Shown in pieces: positions 7,420-15,844 of a DNA stretch of 34,469 nucleotides. The translations under genes and the position numbers were made by a program. This DNA comes from Marinilabiliaceae bacterium. Its GTDB lineage: Bacteria > Bacteroidota > Bacteroidia > Bacteroidales > Marinilabiliaceae. Position 1 is the first letter of the stretch. Every line of letters starts with the position of its first letter. The notes under the pieces were generated by a model. That model had not been told where the DNA came from. It did no database searches and worked only from the letters and a program-made list of their open reading frames with translations. The stretch covers positions 1 through 34,469 of the forward strand of contig JAEINY010000042.1 of assembly GCA_016342595.1 (NCBI GenBank), given 5' to 3'.

Positions 7420-8640
7420 TTGAGAATAATATTAAACATTACCTCAAGCATCCATGGAGGAGCAGGAGAAGCGGCAATTCGAATTGCAAGCTATTTAAAT
7501 TCAAATAATTTCAAATCGGAAATCTACACAAAAGAACACTCAACACCATGGGCTAAAATAAATTACCCAAAAACTATCAGCCAAAAAATAAAACTAAAGC
7601 TGTATACTAATCAGTTAAAACACATCAAAAAAAAATATTCTCATTTCGAGCATATTTCCTTAGGAAAACCCAAATATCCATTAGTAATCAAAAATGATAT
7701 TGAAGTACTACATTTGCATTGGATTAGTGATTTAATTGATTTTAAAGCAAACATTGAAAAACTTAAAAAATCCACAAAGATAGTCTGGACACTACATGAT
7801 TTCAATCCAATTACAGGTGGATGCCATTATATTCATGGGTGCGATAAATATAATATGGAATGTCAATTGTGCCCACAAATAAACACGAAAAAAAAATATG
7901 ATATTATTAAAGAGGTCTTTGAGAATAAAGTAGAATTCTTCAATGAATTTGACATTCATTTGGTGTGTACCAGTTCTTATATGTATAAACATGTTCAGAA
8001 AAGCACACTCGGGAAACTGGCAAAAAGTATCTCAGTCATTCCTCTATCCATTAACCAAAGCAATTTCCATATATTAAAAAATAAAGGTGGCATAAGAGAA
8101 CAATTAAATATTCCACTAGACAAATTAGTACTTGGCATTGGAGCCAGTAATATAAATAGGGATATCAAAGGCATTAATGATTTTTTAAATCGTATTGAGA
8201 GATCTATCTTTAAAGATAAAATACACATTATTTCCTTTGGCATGCCCAACTTGACCATCACAAATCACGATTACTATACACACTTGAGCCAAATTAATAG
8301 TCCTATACTTCTAAACCTGTTTTATTCGAGCTGTGATTATTACCTTTCCTTTTCAAAGGAGGAAGCATTTGGCCAAACCATTATTGAGGCTTTATGTTGT
8401 GGTTCTCCTGTAATATCCACTCGTGTTGGTTGTGCTGAAGATGTTATTAAGGAAGGTCAAAATGGTTTTTTTATAGAGAATACTCAAGAGAGCGTTGATA
8501 CAATTCTATTAGAAGCAATAAAAAACAAAGGCAACTTTAACTCTGAAAACATTCGGAAGTCTGTATTAGACTATTGTGATTGGGAAAAAATAGCCCAAAA
8601 ATACAATAACCTCTACCAAGAAATCCTCAAAAATAATTAA
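7420..8640 (+). CDS. GT4 glycosyltransferase with Cys-rich loop
   Basis: 406 residues, GT-B fold. I accept a TTG start at 7420 because the family N-terminus (RIILNITSSIHGGAGEAAIR) begins with the very next codon and no ATG lies near. The N-domain has VLHLHWISD (~96-104) and WTLHDFNPITGGCHY at 123-137, with four cysteines (C135, C141, C148, C151) in GCHYIHGC...C..C, a recurring loop in this GT4 subgroup. The C-domain has the donor-binding EEAFGQTIIEALCCGSPV from residue 314. A 47-bp gap separates it from the nitroreductase gene. It is the last gene of the AT-rich block. Confidence 0.87.
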   Translation: MRIILNITSSIHGGAGEAAIRIASYLNSNNFKSEIYTKEHSTPWAKINYPKTISQKIKLKLYTNQLKHIKKKYSHFEHISLGKPKYPLVIKNDIEVLHLHWISDLIDFKANIEKLKKSTKIVWTLHDFNPITGGCHYIHGCDKYNMECQLCPQINTKKKYDIIKEVFENKVEFFNEFDIHLVCTSSYMYKHVQKSTLGKLAKSISVIPLSINQSNFHILKNKGGIREQLNIPLDKLVLGIGASNINRDIKGINDFLNRIERSIFKDKIHIISFGMPNLTITNHDYYTHLSQINSPILLNLFYSSCDYYLSFSKEEAFGQTIIEALCCGSPVISTRVGCAEDVIKEGQNGFFIENTQESVDTILLEAIKNKGNFNSENIRKSVLDYCDWEKIAQKYNNLYQEILKNN

Positions 8641-8663
8641 CATCAATTATATCTAAGCATTTT

Positions 8664-9767
8664 ATGCTCTACGTCACACAACCCTCCCTGCCACCCTTTG
8701 ACGAATTCACCGAATACCTCAAAGACATCTGGGAAAGCAAATGGTTAACCAATAATGGCAAATACCACCAACAACTGGAGAGAGAACTGGCCACGTTTCT
8801 GAATGTTCCCTATATATCGCTCTTCTCAAATGGTACGTTAGCCTTAATAACGGCCTTACAAACACTGCGCATTACCGGTGAGGTCATTACCACACCCTAT
8901 TCGTTTGTAGCCACCTCGCATGCCTTGAACTGGAATGGTATTAAACCGGTATTTTGCGACATCGAATCCCACACTTTTGGCTTGAATCCCCAAAAAATAG
9001 AGGCATTGATCACTCCACAAACCACAGCCATACTACCGGTTCATGTATATGGTTTCCCATGCCAACACGATGCCTTGGAAGAGATAGCTGACCGGTATGG
9101 ATTAAAATTGATCTATGATGCGGCTCACGCCTTTGGGGTAAATGAAGGAAACCAATCCATTCTTAACTATGGCGATTTATCCATTCTCAGCTTCCATGCC
9201 ACCAAAGCATTCAACACCTTTGAAGGCGGTGCCATTGTTTGTCATGATTTAAAGACCAAACAACGGATTGATTACCTGAAAAATTTTGGTTTTGCCGATG
9301 AAGTCACCGTAGTAGGTCCCGGCATCAATGCCAAAATGAATGAGTTTCAAGCAGCATTGGGTGTTTTACAACTCAAATACTTTCAACAATACATCAAGAA
9401 TAGAAAAACGGTCTTTGAGGTTTACGTGGATGAAATAGAAAGTATCTCCGGCGTTGAATTACAGAAACCAGACGATCATATCGCCTGGAATTACTCCTAT
9501 GCTCCTATCCTGATTGACAAAACAAGGTATGGCAAAACCCGGGATGAACTCTACAACCATCTCAAAGATAAAGGTTATTATGCCCGGCGTTATTTTTACC
9601 CGTTGATCAGTGAGTTTTCAACCTATGCTGGTTTAGAGTCTTCCAAACACCTTCCCGTGGCTAAATCCATCAGCGAACAGGTGCTGTGTTTACCTCTTTA
9701 CGACGGATTGTTAAAAGAACAGGTGCAGGAGATTTGCCAATTGATCAAAGATTTTTCAACATGCTAA
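8664..9767 (+). CDS. DegT/DnrJ/EryC1/StrS sugar aminotransferase (VioA-like)
   Basis: 367 residues. PLP-dependent transamination of a nucleotide 4-keto-6-deoxy sugar in the cytoplasm. The Schiff-base lysine is K181 in LSFHATKAFNTFEGGA, and the cofactor-binding DAAHAFG starts at D152. The N-terminus with VTQPSLPP and WLTNNGKYHQQLE resembles the VioA type, which makes dTDP-4-amino-4,6-dideoxyglucose; that substrate is an inference. The following acetyltransferase overlaps by 7 bp (ATGCTAA) and would N-acetylate the product. The required 4,6-dehydratase is not in the window. G+C is higher than in the preceding genes (8701-8760 has 24 of 60), marking a cassette boundary near 8650. Confidence 0.9.
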   Translation: MLYVTQPSLPPFDEFTEYLKDIWESKWLTNNGKYHQQLERELATFLNVPYISLFSNGTLALITALQTLRITGEVITTPYSFVATSHALNWNGIKPVFCDIESHTFGLNPQKIEALITPQTTAILPVHVYGFPCQHDALEEIADRYGLKLIYDAAHAFGVNEGNQSILNYGDLSILSFHATKAFNTFEGGAIVCHDLKTKQRIDYLKNFGFADEVTVVGPGINAKMNEFQAALGVLQLKYFQQYIKNRKTVFEVYVDEIESISGVELQKPDDHIAWNYSYAPILIDKTRYGKTRDELYNHLKDKGYYARRYFYPLISEFSTYAGLESSKHLPVAKSISEQVLCLPLYDGLLKEQVQEICQLIKDFSTC

Positions 9768-10384
9768 TTGCCGGGTCAAAGGGGCATGCCATTGAGATCC
9801 TTCAACTGTTGGAAGAAAATGGCATACATCCGATCGCTTTTTTTGATGATGTAACACCACTAACCCCACCCTTCCTGTATGAAAAATACAGAATCCTTAC
9901 CAATCCGCAGAAAGCACAGGAATTGTTTGTGCAATCCAGCGAGTTTATGTTAGGTCTGGGCCATCCTCGAAACAGAAGAATTGTTTTCGATAAACTAATT
10001 GCGTGGGGAGGAAAATGTGTATCGGTGATTGCCAATACTGCCCGCATCGGAAAGTACAGTACATTATCAGCAGGAGCTAATGTGATGCACCATACTTTTA
10101 TAGGCAATAATGCACATATTGGTATTGGATGTTTAATTAACTCCCACAGTTCCATTCATCACGATGCGTGCCTCGGCGATTTTTGCGAAATTGCACCCGG
10201 AGCCAAAATTCTGGGCGGAGCGTCAATAGGTGCCAATACATTTATTGGCGCCAATGCCGTAATCCTGCCCAAAGTGATGCTTGGCAGTAATGTCACCATC
10301 GGAGCCGGTGCGGTCATCACAAAAAACATACCCGACAATGCCACTGCTATTGGCGTACCGGGAAGAATTATAAAAATTTCTTAA
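9761..10384 (+). CDS. PglD/NeuD-type sugar acetyltransferase
   Basis: 207 residues. An N-terminal PglD-like domain begins MLIAGSKGHAIEIL and is followed by left-handed beta-helix hexapeptide repeats from about residue 92 to 200 (IGKYSTLSAGANV, IGANTFIGANAVI, IGAGAVI). The likely catalytic histidines are H133/H134 in HSSIHHDACLGDF. It uses acetyl-CoA to acetylate an amino or hydroxyl group on a nucleotide sugar. I chose the ATG at 9761, which overlaps the aminotransferase stop; a GTG at 9686 would add 25 residues that only reflect the aminotransferase frame and lack family similarity. The pairing points to synthesis of an N-acetylated amino-deoxysugar. Confidence 0.9.
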   Translation: MLIAGSKGHAIEILQLLEENGIHPIAFFDDVTPLTPPFLYEKYRILTNPQKAQELFVQSSEFMLGLGHPRNRRIVFDKLIAWGGKCVSVIANTARIGKYSTLSAGANVMHHTFIGNNAHIGIGCLINSHSSIHHDACLGDFCEIAPGAKILGGASIGANTFIGANAVILPKVMLGSNVTIGAGAVITKNIPDNATAIGVPGRIIKIS

Positions 10385-10390
10385 CGATCT

Positions 10391-10450
10391 ATGCTCTTCA
10401 ACACCTTACCATTTATATACCTGGTTGTAATTACCCTGTTTTTATATTAG
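10391..10450 (+). pseudogene. Remnant of an MBOAT (AlgI-like) O-acyltransferase N-terminus
   Basis: The 19-codon frame MLFNTLPFIYLVVITLFLY followed by TAG matches the very conserved start of bacterial MBOAT acetyltransferases (MLFNS.EF... then a hydrophobic segment). The rest of such a gene (about 450-500 codons) is absent. It lies 6 bp after the acetyltransferase stop, where a functional acylation gene would sit. It is probably a deletion scar. Confidence 0.55.
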
Positions 10451-10594
10451 CTGTTTTTAAATATACCTGACTTTAAGGAGTTTATGAACGCTTCATTTTT
10501 ACAGGCGCTGCCAATTGAAACCACTGATGGCGTGCATTTAGAACCTGAAAAGGCGAAACTATTTTTACCCGAATTACTAAGGCAGGTAGAATAA
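10451..10594 (+). pseudogene. Remnant of a C-terminus, possibly an SGNH/AlgX-like partner protein
   Basis: The frame of the MBOAT remnant continues after its TAG for 47 codons to TAA at 10592-10594. It reads through FKEFMNASFLQALP and TTDGVHLEPEKAKLFLPELL. The DGVHL...A..F pattern resembles the last helix of SGNH-fold proteins that accompany MBOAT transferases; this is a weak match. The remaining 10595-10713 has no clear gene. A short open stretch (WNALVAEKPANGLL) may be another fragment. Confidence 0.35.
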
Positions 10595-10713
10595 CTAGTG
10601 TTAAGCACCAGGGGAGTAGAAAAACAGTTGGCATCTTGAAAAAAACAGGGCAGATTGGAACGCACTGGTGGCAGAAAAACCGGCAAATGGATTATTAAAT
10701 AATAACAACCTGA

Positions 10714-11670
10714 ATGCAATTACCCAAAATCACCCTTATCACCCCCAGCTATAACCAGGGCCACTATATAGAGCAAACCATCCAATCGGTGCTTAATCAG
10801 AACTATCCCAATCTGGAATACATCATTGTGGATGGGGGAAGTACCGATAACACGGTAGAGATCATCAAAAAGTATACAGAGCATATCCACTGGTGGGTGA
10901 GTGAGCCTGATAACGGACAGGCCCATGCCATCAATAAAGGGTTAGCTCAAACAACCGGTGACCTGGTGAATTGGATCAACAGCGATGATTATTTGGAGCC
11001 GGGTGCATTACAAGCCCTGACGAAAGCCTGGCAAGACAAACAAAAAGGAGAGGTGTTTTGTGGGTATACCCATTGTTTTTGGGACGAAACAGGTGATACC
11101 AGCCATACTTACCGCATGGGCATGAAAAATAATGTGACCTCTACCCTGCACAACATTGAAATGAACCAACCAGGTACCTTTTATAGAACAGAAATAATAA
11201 AAGAGTTGGGAGGTGTCAATGAGTCGCTGCGCTATGTCTTTGACAACGAATTGTGGATGCGTTACCTCTGTCGTTATGGGCAAAAGAGAGTGGTGCTTTT
11301 GAAAACGCTAATCGCTCATTTCAGGCAACATGGTCAATCAAAATCGATAGGCGAAGGATTTGACGCCTTTAACCAGGAACAACAAGCCATTTTACAATTT
11401 CTCACTAAACAGACCTATCTGCCCGGTTACCTGCAAAAATATGTAGATAGAGACACTACGGAAACAAACTACGAATCGGAAAACTGGAACATGGAACAGC
11501 TAAACATTCAACGTTTCCACGCCTGGTTTGCCAATAAATACATGGTTTCGCTCTTTAACGAAGGGGACAAACAAAACAGTAAAAAAAGCCTGTTTATGTC
11601 ACTTAAGCAGCAACAATTAAATTGGAACAGAAAAAGCTTAGGCTTAATTAAACATCTGCTACTTCCCTAA
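10714..11670 (+). CDS. GT2 glycosyltransferase
   Basis: 318 residues. GT-A domain from residue 4 with ITLITPSYNQGHYIEQTIQS, nucleotide-binding DGGSTD at 40-45, DNGQAHAINKGL at 66-77 and the metal motif NSDDYLEPGAL from 89. The EPDNGQAHAINKG variant is a common Bacteroidota glycan-locus subgroup. About 100 C-terminal residues are of unknown role. Likely adds a sugar of the repeat unit at the inner membrane. It follows a gene-free, degenerate 330-bp gap, so it may need its own promoter. Confidence 0.88.
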   Translation: MQLPKITLITPSYNQGHYIEQTIQSVLNQNYPNLEYIIVDGGSTDNTVEIIKKYTEHIHWWVSEPDNGQAHAINKGLAQTTGDLVNWINSDDYLEPGALQALTKAWQDKQKGEVFCGYTHCFWDETGDTSHTYRMGMKNNVTSTLHNIEMNQPGTFYRTEIIKELGGVNESLRYVFDNELWMRYLCRYGQKRVVLLKTLIAHFRQHGQSKSIGEGFDAFNQEQQAILQFLTKQTYLPGYLQKYVDRDTTETNYESENWNMEQLNIQRFHAWFANKYMVSLFNEGDKQNSKKSLFMSLKQQQLNWNRKSLGLIKHLLLP

Positions 11671-11732
11671 ATAACTTTATTTTGCATAAATTCAATAATT
11701 AGTGCAAATTCGCGCAAATTCGCTGACCCCAT
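11671..11732. repeat. Word-like CGCGAATT-type repeat in intergenic gap
   Basis: The 62-bp gap contains AATTAGTGCAAATTCGCGCA and AATTCGCTGACC just before the ATG at 11733. The words match those in the arrays at 1935-2082, 28917-29040 and 30043-30140. Confidence 0.5.
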
Positions 11733-12500
11733 ATGATCATATCCATAAAATCCGGTTTCAAAGACAACCACAACAAACTATTCCGGCTGGTAGCCAGGCT
11801 AAAGGCACTCTTCGCAAAACCATCGGATGATTACCGTAAAATCCCGGTGATCATTAACAATTTTAACCGGTTAGATTGTCTGAAACAACAGATTCAATGG
11901 TTGGAAAAGGCCGGCATGAAAAAAATTTACATCATCGACAATGCTTCCACCTACCCTCCTCTGTTAGACTATTATAAAAAATGTCCCTATACCATCTTTA
12001 GATTAACTGAAAACGTTGGGCATACTGCCCTATGGGATACACATATCTTCCTCTGGTATAAAAACACACCCTATATTTTAACCGATCCGGATGTTATCCC
12101 GACGGAAACATGCCCGCTTGATGCCGTTAATCATTTTATAAATGTACTAAAACAGTATCCTGAAATAACCAAAGTGGGTTTTGGATTAAAAATAGACGAC
12201 ATACCTGATGATTACCCGCGTAAGCAAGAGGTAATCAATTGGGAGAAACCATTCTGGGAAAACGAAATCGCTCCCGGGCTCTATAAAGCAAAAATAGATA
12301 CTACCTTTGCTCTATATAAACCCAATACACGCCACCAGCAATGGGAATCAACCATTCGTACCGGCGGTAATTACGTGGCTCGTCACCTGCCTTGGTATGA
12401 GGATCCAACTCAGCCATCGGCAGAGGAACTATATTTTAGAAAAGTAACCACAAAAGTAAGCTCGTGGTATAAAAAGCAGCAAGGAGAATACAATGGATAA
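11733..12500 (+). CDS. Putative GT-A family glycosyltransferase
   Basis: 255 residues. After a basic ~35-residue N-terminus the core begins KIPVIINNFNRLDCLKQQI, then IYIIDNASTYPPLLDYY (about 65-81) and the acidic motif LTDPDVIP with DPD at 118-120. The spacing is that of a GT2-like GT-A domain, although DPD replaces the usual DxD/EDD context. The C-terminal half, with TGGNYVARHLPWYED, is a subgroup hallmark. The next gene starts at 12493 inside this one (8-bp overlap), implying coupling. Donor unknown. Confidence 0.75.
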   Translation: MIISIKSGFKDNHNKLFRLVARLKALFAKPSDDYRKIPVIINNFNRLDCLKQQIQWLEKAGMKKIYIIDNASTYPPLLDYYKKCPYTIFRLTENVGHTALWDTHIFLWYKNTPYILTDPDVIPTETCPLDAVNHFINVLKQYPEITKVGFGLKIDDIPDDYPRKQEVINWEKPFWENEIAPGLYKAKIDTTFALYKPNTRHQQWESTIRTGGNYVARHLPWYEDPTQPSAEELYFRKVTTKVSSWYKKQQGEYNG

Positions 12501-13461
12501 TAGCCAATTAAATAATACCTCAACATATCAATTTAAAAGTCAACCATTTTTGTTTAAGGTCTATTCCATCGTAGTGACCTACAATGGCATGCAATGGATC
12601 GACAAATGCTTGAACAGCCTTCAAGCCTCTTCCGTCCCCAACCATATCATCGTCATTGATAACCTTTCGACCGATGGCACACCTGACTATATTGAGCAGA
12701 ACTTCCCCAATGTGGAATTGATCCGTTCGGAAGAAAACCTGGGATTTGGCAAAGGCAATAATATAGGATTACGAAAAGCATTAAACGATGAAGCCGATTA
12801 TGTATTTCTATTGAATCAAGATGCATGGGTGGAAACCGATACCCTTGAGAAATTGACAGATGTGCAACAAAACAATCCGGCATATGGCATATTAAGTCCG
12901 GCACACTTAAATGGAAAAGGGGATGGATTAGAAACTAAATTTGCCGAATATGCAGGACCGGATAATACACCGGGTTTATTATCTGACATGTTTATAGGCA
13001 AATTAAAACAGGTCTATACATCTCAATTTGTTAATGCAGCAGCCTGGTTAATAAGCCGGGAATGCCTCACATATGTTGGAGGTTTTGACCCTATTTTTCC
13101 TCATTATTGTGAAGATATTGATTATATCAATAGATGTAAGTTTCATGATAAAAAGATCGGTATTGTACCAACTTGCACCATAGTACATGATACCAAAGAA
13201 TATTCTTGGGGTGACATAAAATACAACAAACAACTAAGACTTAATTTCCATTTTCTTGAATTAAAAAACATTAATTCATCGTTCAGAAGTTGCATTGCTA
13301 AATTCTTAAAAAAACAACTGGATACTTCAACAACAAATATCCTTTTTAGGAAACCTAAAGACCTCTCATTTAATTGCTCCCTGACAATAAGAGTTCTGCT
13401 AAACCTACGTAAAATCAAAACATCCAGAAATATAACTATTCAAAAGCAGGCTTTTTTATAA
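12493..13461 (+). CDS. GT2 glycosyltransferase (rhamnosyltransferase-like)
   Basis: 322 residues. GT2 core: YSIVVTYNGMQWIDKCLNSL, IDNLSTDGT (DNLSTD at 56-61), ENLGFGKGNNIGL at 81-93 and NQDAW at 109-113 in place of a classical DxD. This NQD variant is common in rhamnosyltransferase-like GT2 enzymes, in keeping with rmlC at the end of the window; the sugar remains unproven. The C-terminal ~70 residues become lysine- and asparagine-rich and AT-rich. It overlaps gene 11733 by 8 bp. The 67-bp gap to wecB has no clear motif beyond a weak GC-rich inverted stretch before T-rich sequence near 13445. Confidence 0.85.
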   Translation: MDNSQLNNTSTYQFKSQPFLFKVYSIVVTYNGMQWIDKCLNSLQASSVPNHIIVIDNLSTDGTPDYIEQNFPNVELIRSEENLGFGKGNNIGLRKALNDEADYVFLLNQDAWVETDTLEKLTDVQQNNPAYGILSPAHLNGKGDGLETKFAEYAGPDNTPGLLSDMFIGKLKQVYTSQFVNAAAWLISRECLTYVGGFDPIFPHYCEDIDYINRCKFHDKKIGIVPTCTIVHDTKEYSWGDIKYNKQLRLNFHFLELKNINSSFRSCIAKFLKKQLDTSTTNILFRKPKDLSFNCSLTIRVLLNLRKIKTSRNITIQKQAFL

Positions 13462-13528
13462 TATCTGATTTATACCTTGTATAGTGAATGGATAATGAAC
13501 AATTATCTAGTTCTTTAATTAATAATAA

Positions 13529-14644
13529 ATGAGAAAAAATACTATCCTTATCATCTTCGGTACACGACCCGAGGCCATTAAGTTCGCACCCATCATTCTC
13601 GAAGCGCAAAACCACACCGGACTGAAATGCCTGGTATGCAACACCGCACAGCACCGGGATATGACCGACGAAGTCCTTAATTTCTTTGATATAAAAGCCG
13701 ACTATGATCTTAACCTGATGACTCCGGGCCAAAGTCTGTTTGACATTACGGCCAGGGGAATTAAAAAGCTTGAATCTGTTTTGGATGATTGCCAACCAGA
13801 TTTGATACTTGTACAAGGTGATACAACTACAGCTTTCCTGGGAGCCCTGGCCGGATATTATAAAAAAATAAAAGTAGGCCATGTGGAGGCCGGTTTAAGA
13901 AGCGGTGATAACTATGCACCTCATCCTGAAGAACTCAACCGAAAAATGATCGGCTCAATAGCTCATCTGCACTTCACGCCCACAGATACAGCCACCCGCA
14001 ACCTTCAGAGAGAAGGAACAAACGGACTGATTTTAAAAACCGGAAATACCGTTATTGACGCCCTGCTTTTTGCTCATAAGAAGGTTCAACAATTATCAAC
14101 TGGAGATTTACCGTTTTCGATCAATCCTAGTAAGAGAACCATTTTGGTTACAACCCATCGCCGTGAGAATTTCGGGCAACCGCTTTTAAATATTCTGACA
14201 GTTATTAAAACTATTTCTACTGAATATCCGGATGTGGATTTTATCTTTCCTGTCCATCCCAATCCCCAGGTAAAAGATATTGTATCGAAAGAATTGACAT
14301 ATTATAAGAACATTCAACTCATTGCCCCTCTTTCCTATCCCCATCTTATCTACTTAATGAGTAAAAGCTATTTAATCCTTTCTGATTCCGGCGGTATACA
14401 GGAAGAAGCGCCTACATTGGGTAAGCCCATTGTTGTGTTACGTGATGTCACCGAACGTCAGGAAGGAATAGATGCAGGCACAGCCATATTAGGTTCAACA
14501 AATTTTGAAAATATTTATTCCAAAACTAAGGAGCTTTTAGATAATCAAGTACTATATCATCAGATGTCAAGGGCGCAAAATCCTTATGGAGATGGGACTT
14601 CTTCAAGCCAGATTATCGAAATAATCAAACAACAATTGTCTTGA
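13529..14644 (+). CDS. wecB: UDP-N-acetylglucosamine 2-epimerase (non-hydrolysing)
   Basis: 371 residues, the usual length. Interconverts UDP-GlcNAc and UDP-ManNAc in the cytoplasm. Motifs: GTRPEAIK at 11-18, QHRDM near 41, VQGDTTTAF at 95-103, GHVEAGLRSG at 117-126, HPEELNR at 132-138, THRRENFG at 209-216 and the later LSDSGGIQEEAP active-site region. No wecC dehydrogenase is in the window, so the product may be used as UDP-ManNAc or oxidised by an enzyme encoded elsewhere. The next gene starts 1 bp after its stop. Confidence 0.95.
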   Translation: MRKNTILIIFGTRPEAIKFAPIILEAQNHTGLKCLVCNTAQHRDMTDEVLNFFDIKADYDLNLMTPGQSLFDITARGIKKLESVLDDCQPDLILVQGDTTTAFLGALAGYYKKIKVGHVEAGLRSGDNYAPHPEELNRKMIGSIAHLHFTPTDTATRNLQREGTNGLILKTGNTVIDALLFAHKKVQQLSTGDLPFSINPSKRTILVTTHRRENFGQPLLNILTVIKTISTEYPDVDFIFPVHPNPQVKDIVSKELTYYKNIQLIAPLSYPHLIYLMSKSYLILSDSGGIQEEAPTLGKPIVVLRDVTERQEGIDAGTAILGSTNFENIYSKTKELLDNQVLYHQMSRAQNPYGDGTSSSQIIEIIKQQLS

Positions 14645-14645
14645 T

Positions 14646-15734
14646 ATGAAACGTATTTTTTATATGATGCATGTTCCCTGGGGATGGATTAAGCAACGAC
14701 CACACTTTTTGGCCGAAGGATTAGCCTCATATTTTAAAGTTATGGTGTATTATGACAAGCCCGATAAGCAATTAATCAGCCAACACGTTAGTAATCGATC
14801 CCATCTGTCATTACGAACATTCCCTTGCCTCAAAATAAAAATACCGGCAGTTCAAAAAAGCATTGGTCTGCTCAACTATTATCTGAAAAAAATTACCAGT
14901 ATCTACCAGACATTAAAAAGTGACATCATCTGGATTACCTTCCCCAATCAGTTTGCACACATCAGGCATTTCCTGCCCGCTGATAAAACAGTCATTTATG
15001 ACAACATGGATGATGCGTTGGCATTTTATAATTACAACAACCAACTCACAAAACTGGAACAGGAACTCTGCCAGCGTGCCAATGTGATTTTTTGTTCTTC
15101 TCTAAATCTGAAAGATAAACTCATTGAGAGACATCAAACCCGACCGGAAAAAATCAAGATATTGAACAATGCCATCACCTGGCCCATTGCGGAGAATAAA
15201 AAACAGCTGCCTGATTCATTGTTAACATTATTCTCAAGTGATTTAAAAAATATTGTATACATTGGAACCATTGCAACATGGATGAATTTCGATATGTTAA
15301 TCCAAACCCTGGACAAAGTAACCCAACTAAATATAATACTAGTAGGGCCTCTGGAGAGCAAACTAAAAATCCCTGATCATCCCCGATTGAAACACCATGG
15401 GGCGATCGAACATGATCTTGTTTTTCCAACTATGCAGAAAGCTGATGCATTGACTATGCCTTTTGTAATTAATGAAATAATTCTAAGCGTTAATCCTGTT
15501 AAGGCATATGAGTATATCTATAGCGGCAAACCAGTGATCATGGTAAGATATCCTGAAACAGAGAAATTCGCGGAATACTCATATCTTTACTCTAACAATA
15601 ATGATTTTTTAAATTTATGCTTTAAACTCACTAATAACCAACTATCCCAGCATAAGGAAACAATTTGTACGAAAACATTTGTTTCAGAAAATACCTGGAA
15701 TAATAGAATCAATGAAATAGTAAAATCTATCTAA
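14646..15734 (+). CDS. GT-B glycosyltransferase (TuaH-like)
   Basis: 362 residues. The start MKRIFYMMHVPWGWIKQRPH is characteristic of a glycosyltransferase subgroup that includes teichuronic-acid TuaH-like proteins. Further marks are VIYDNMDDALAF (~115-126), a GTIATWMNFDML turn at the start of the C-domain (~205) and VNPVKAYEYIYSGKPVIMV (~280-298), the donor-binding region with KAYEY in place of E..G...E. Cytoplasmic, membrane-associated. It follows wecB by 1 bp and may use the ManNAc product, which is an inference from position only. Confidence 0.82.
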   Translation: MKRIFYMMHVPWGWIKQRPHFLAEGLASYFKVMVYYDKPDKQLISQHVSNRSHLSLRTFPCLKIKIPAVQKSIGLLNYYLKKITSIYQTLKSDIIWITFPNQFAHIRHFLPADKTVIYDNMDDALAFYNYNNQLTKLEQELCQRANVIFCSSLNLKDKLIERHQTRPEKIKILNNAITWPIAENKKQLPDSLLTLFSSDLKNIVYIGTIATWMNFDMLIQTLDKVTQLNIILVGPLESKLKIPDHPRLKHHGAIEHDLVFPTMQKADALTMPFVINEIILSVNPVKAYEYIYSGKPVIMVRYPETEKFAEYSYLYSNNNDFLNLCFKLTNNQLSQHKETICTKTFVSENTWNNRINEIVKSI

Positions 15735-15844
15735 TCACAGAGTTTTACCTAAATCAATGTAACAGCAATATACACCTTTTACATTAACACCAAATATGGA
15801 CACCTAAAACGGTTTTGAATCAACAACTATATAACCCACCCCAC

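Noticed and set aside
9686..9760. GTG start giving a longer acetyltransferase
   Set aside because: The extra residues are only the aminotransferase gene in another frame; the PglD-like domain begins at the ATG at 9761.
13440..13465. Rho-independent terminator after the GT2 gene at 12493
   Set aside because: The stem AAGCAGGCTT is too short and lies within the coding end; not convincing.
15815..15844. TTG start for the methyltransferase
   Set aside because: The ATG at 15845 is ten codons further on and begins a normal product.
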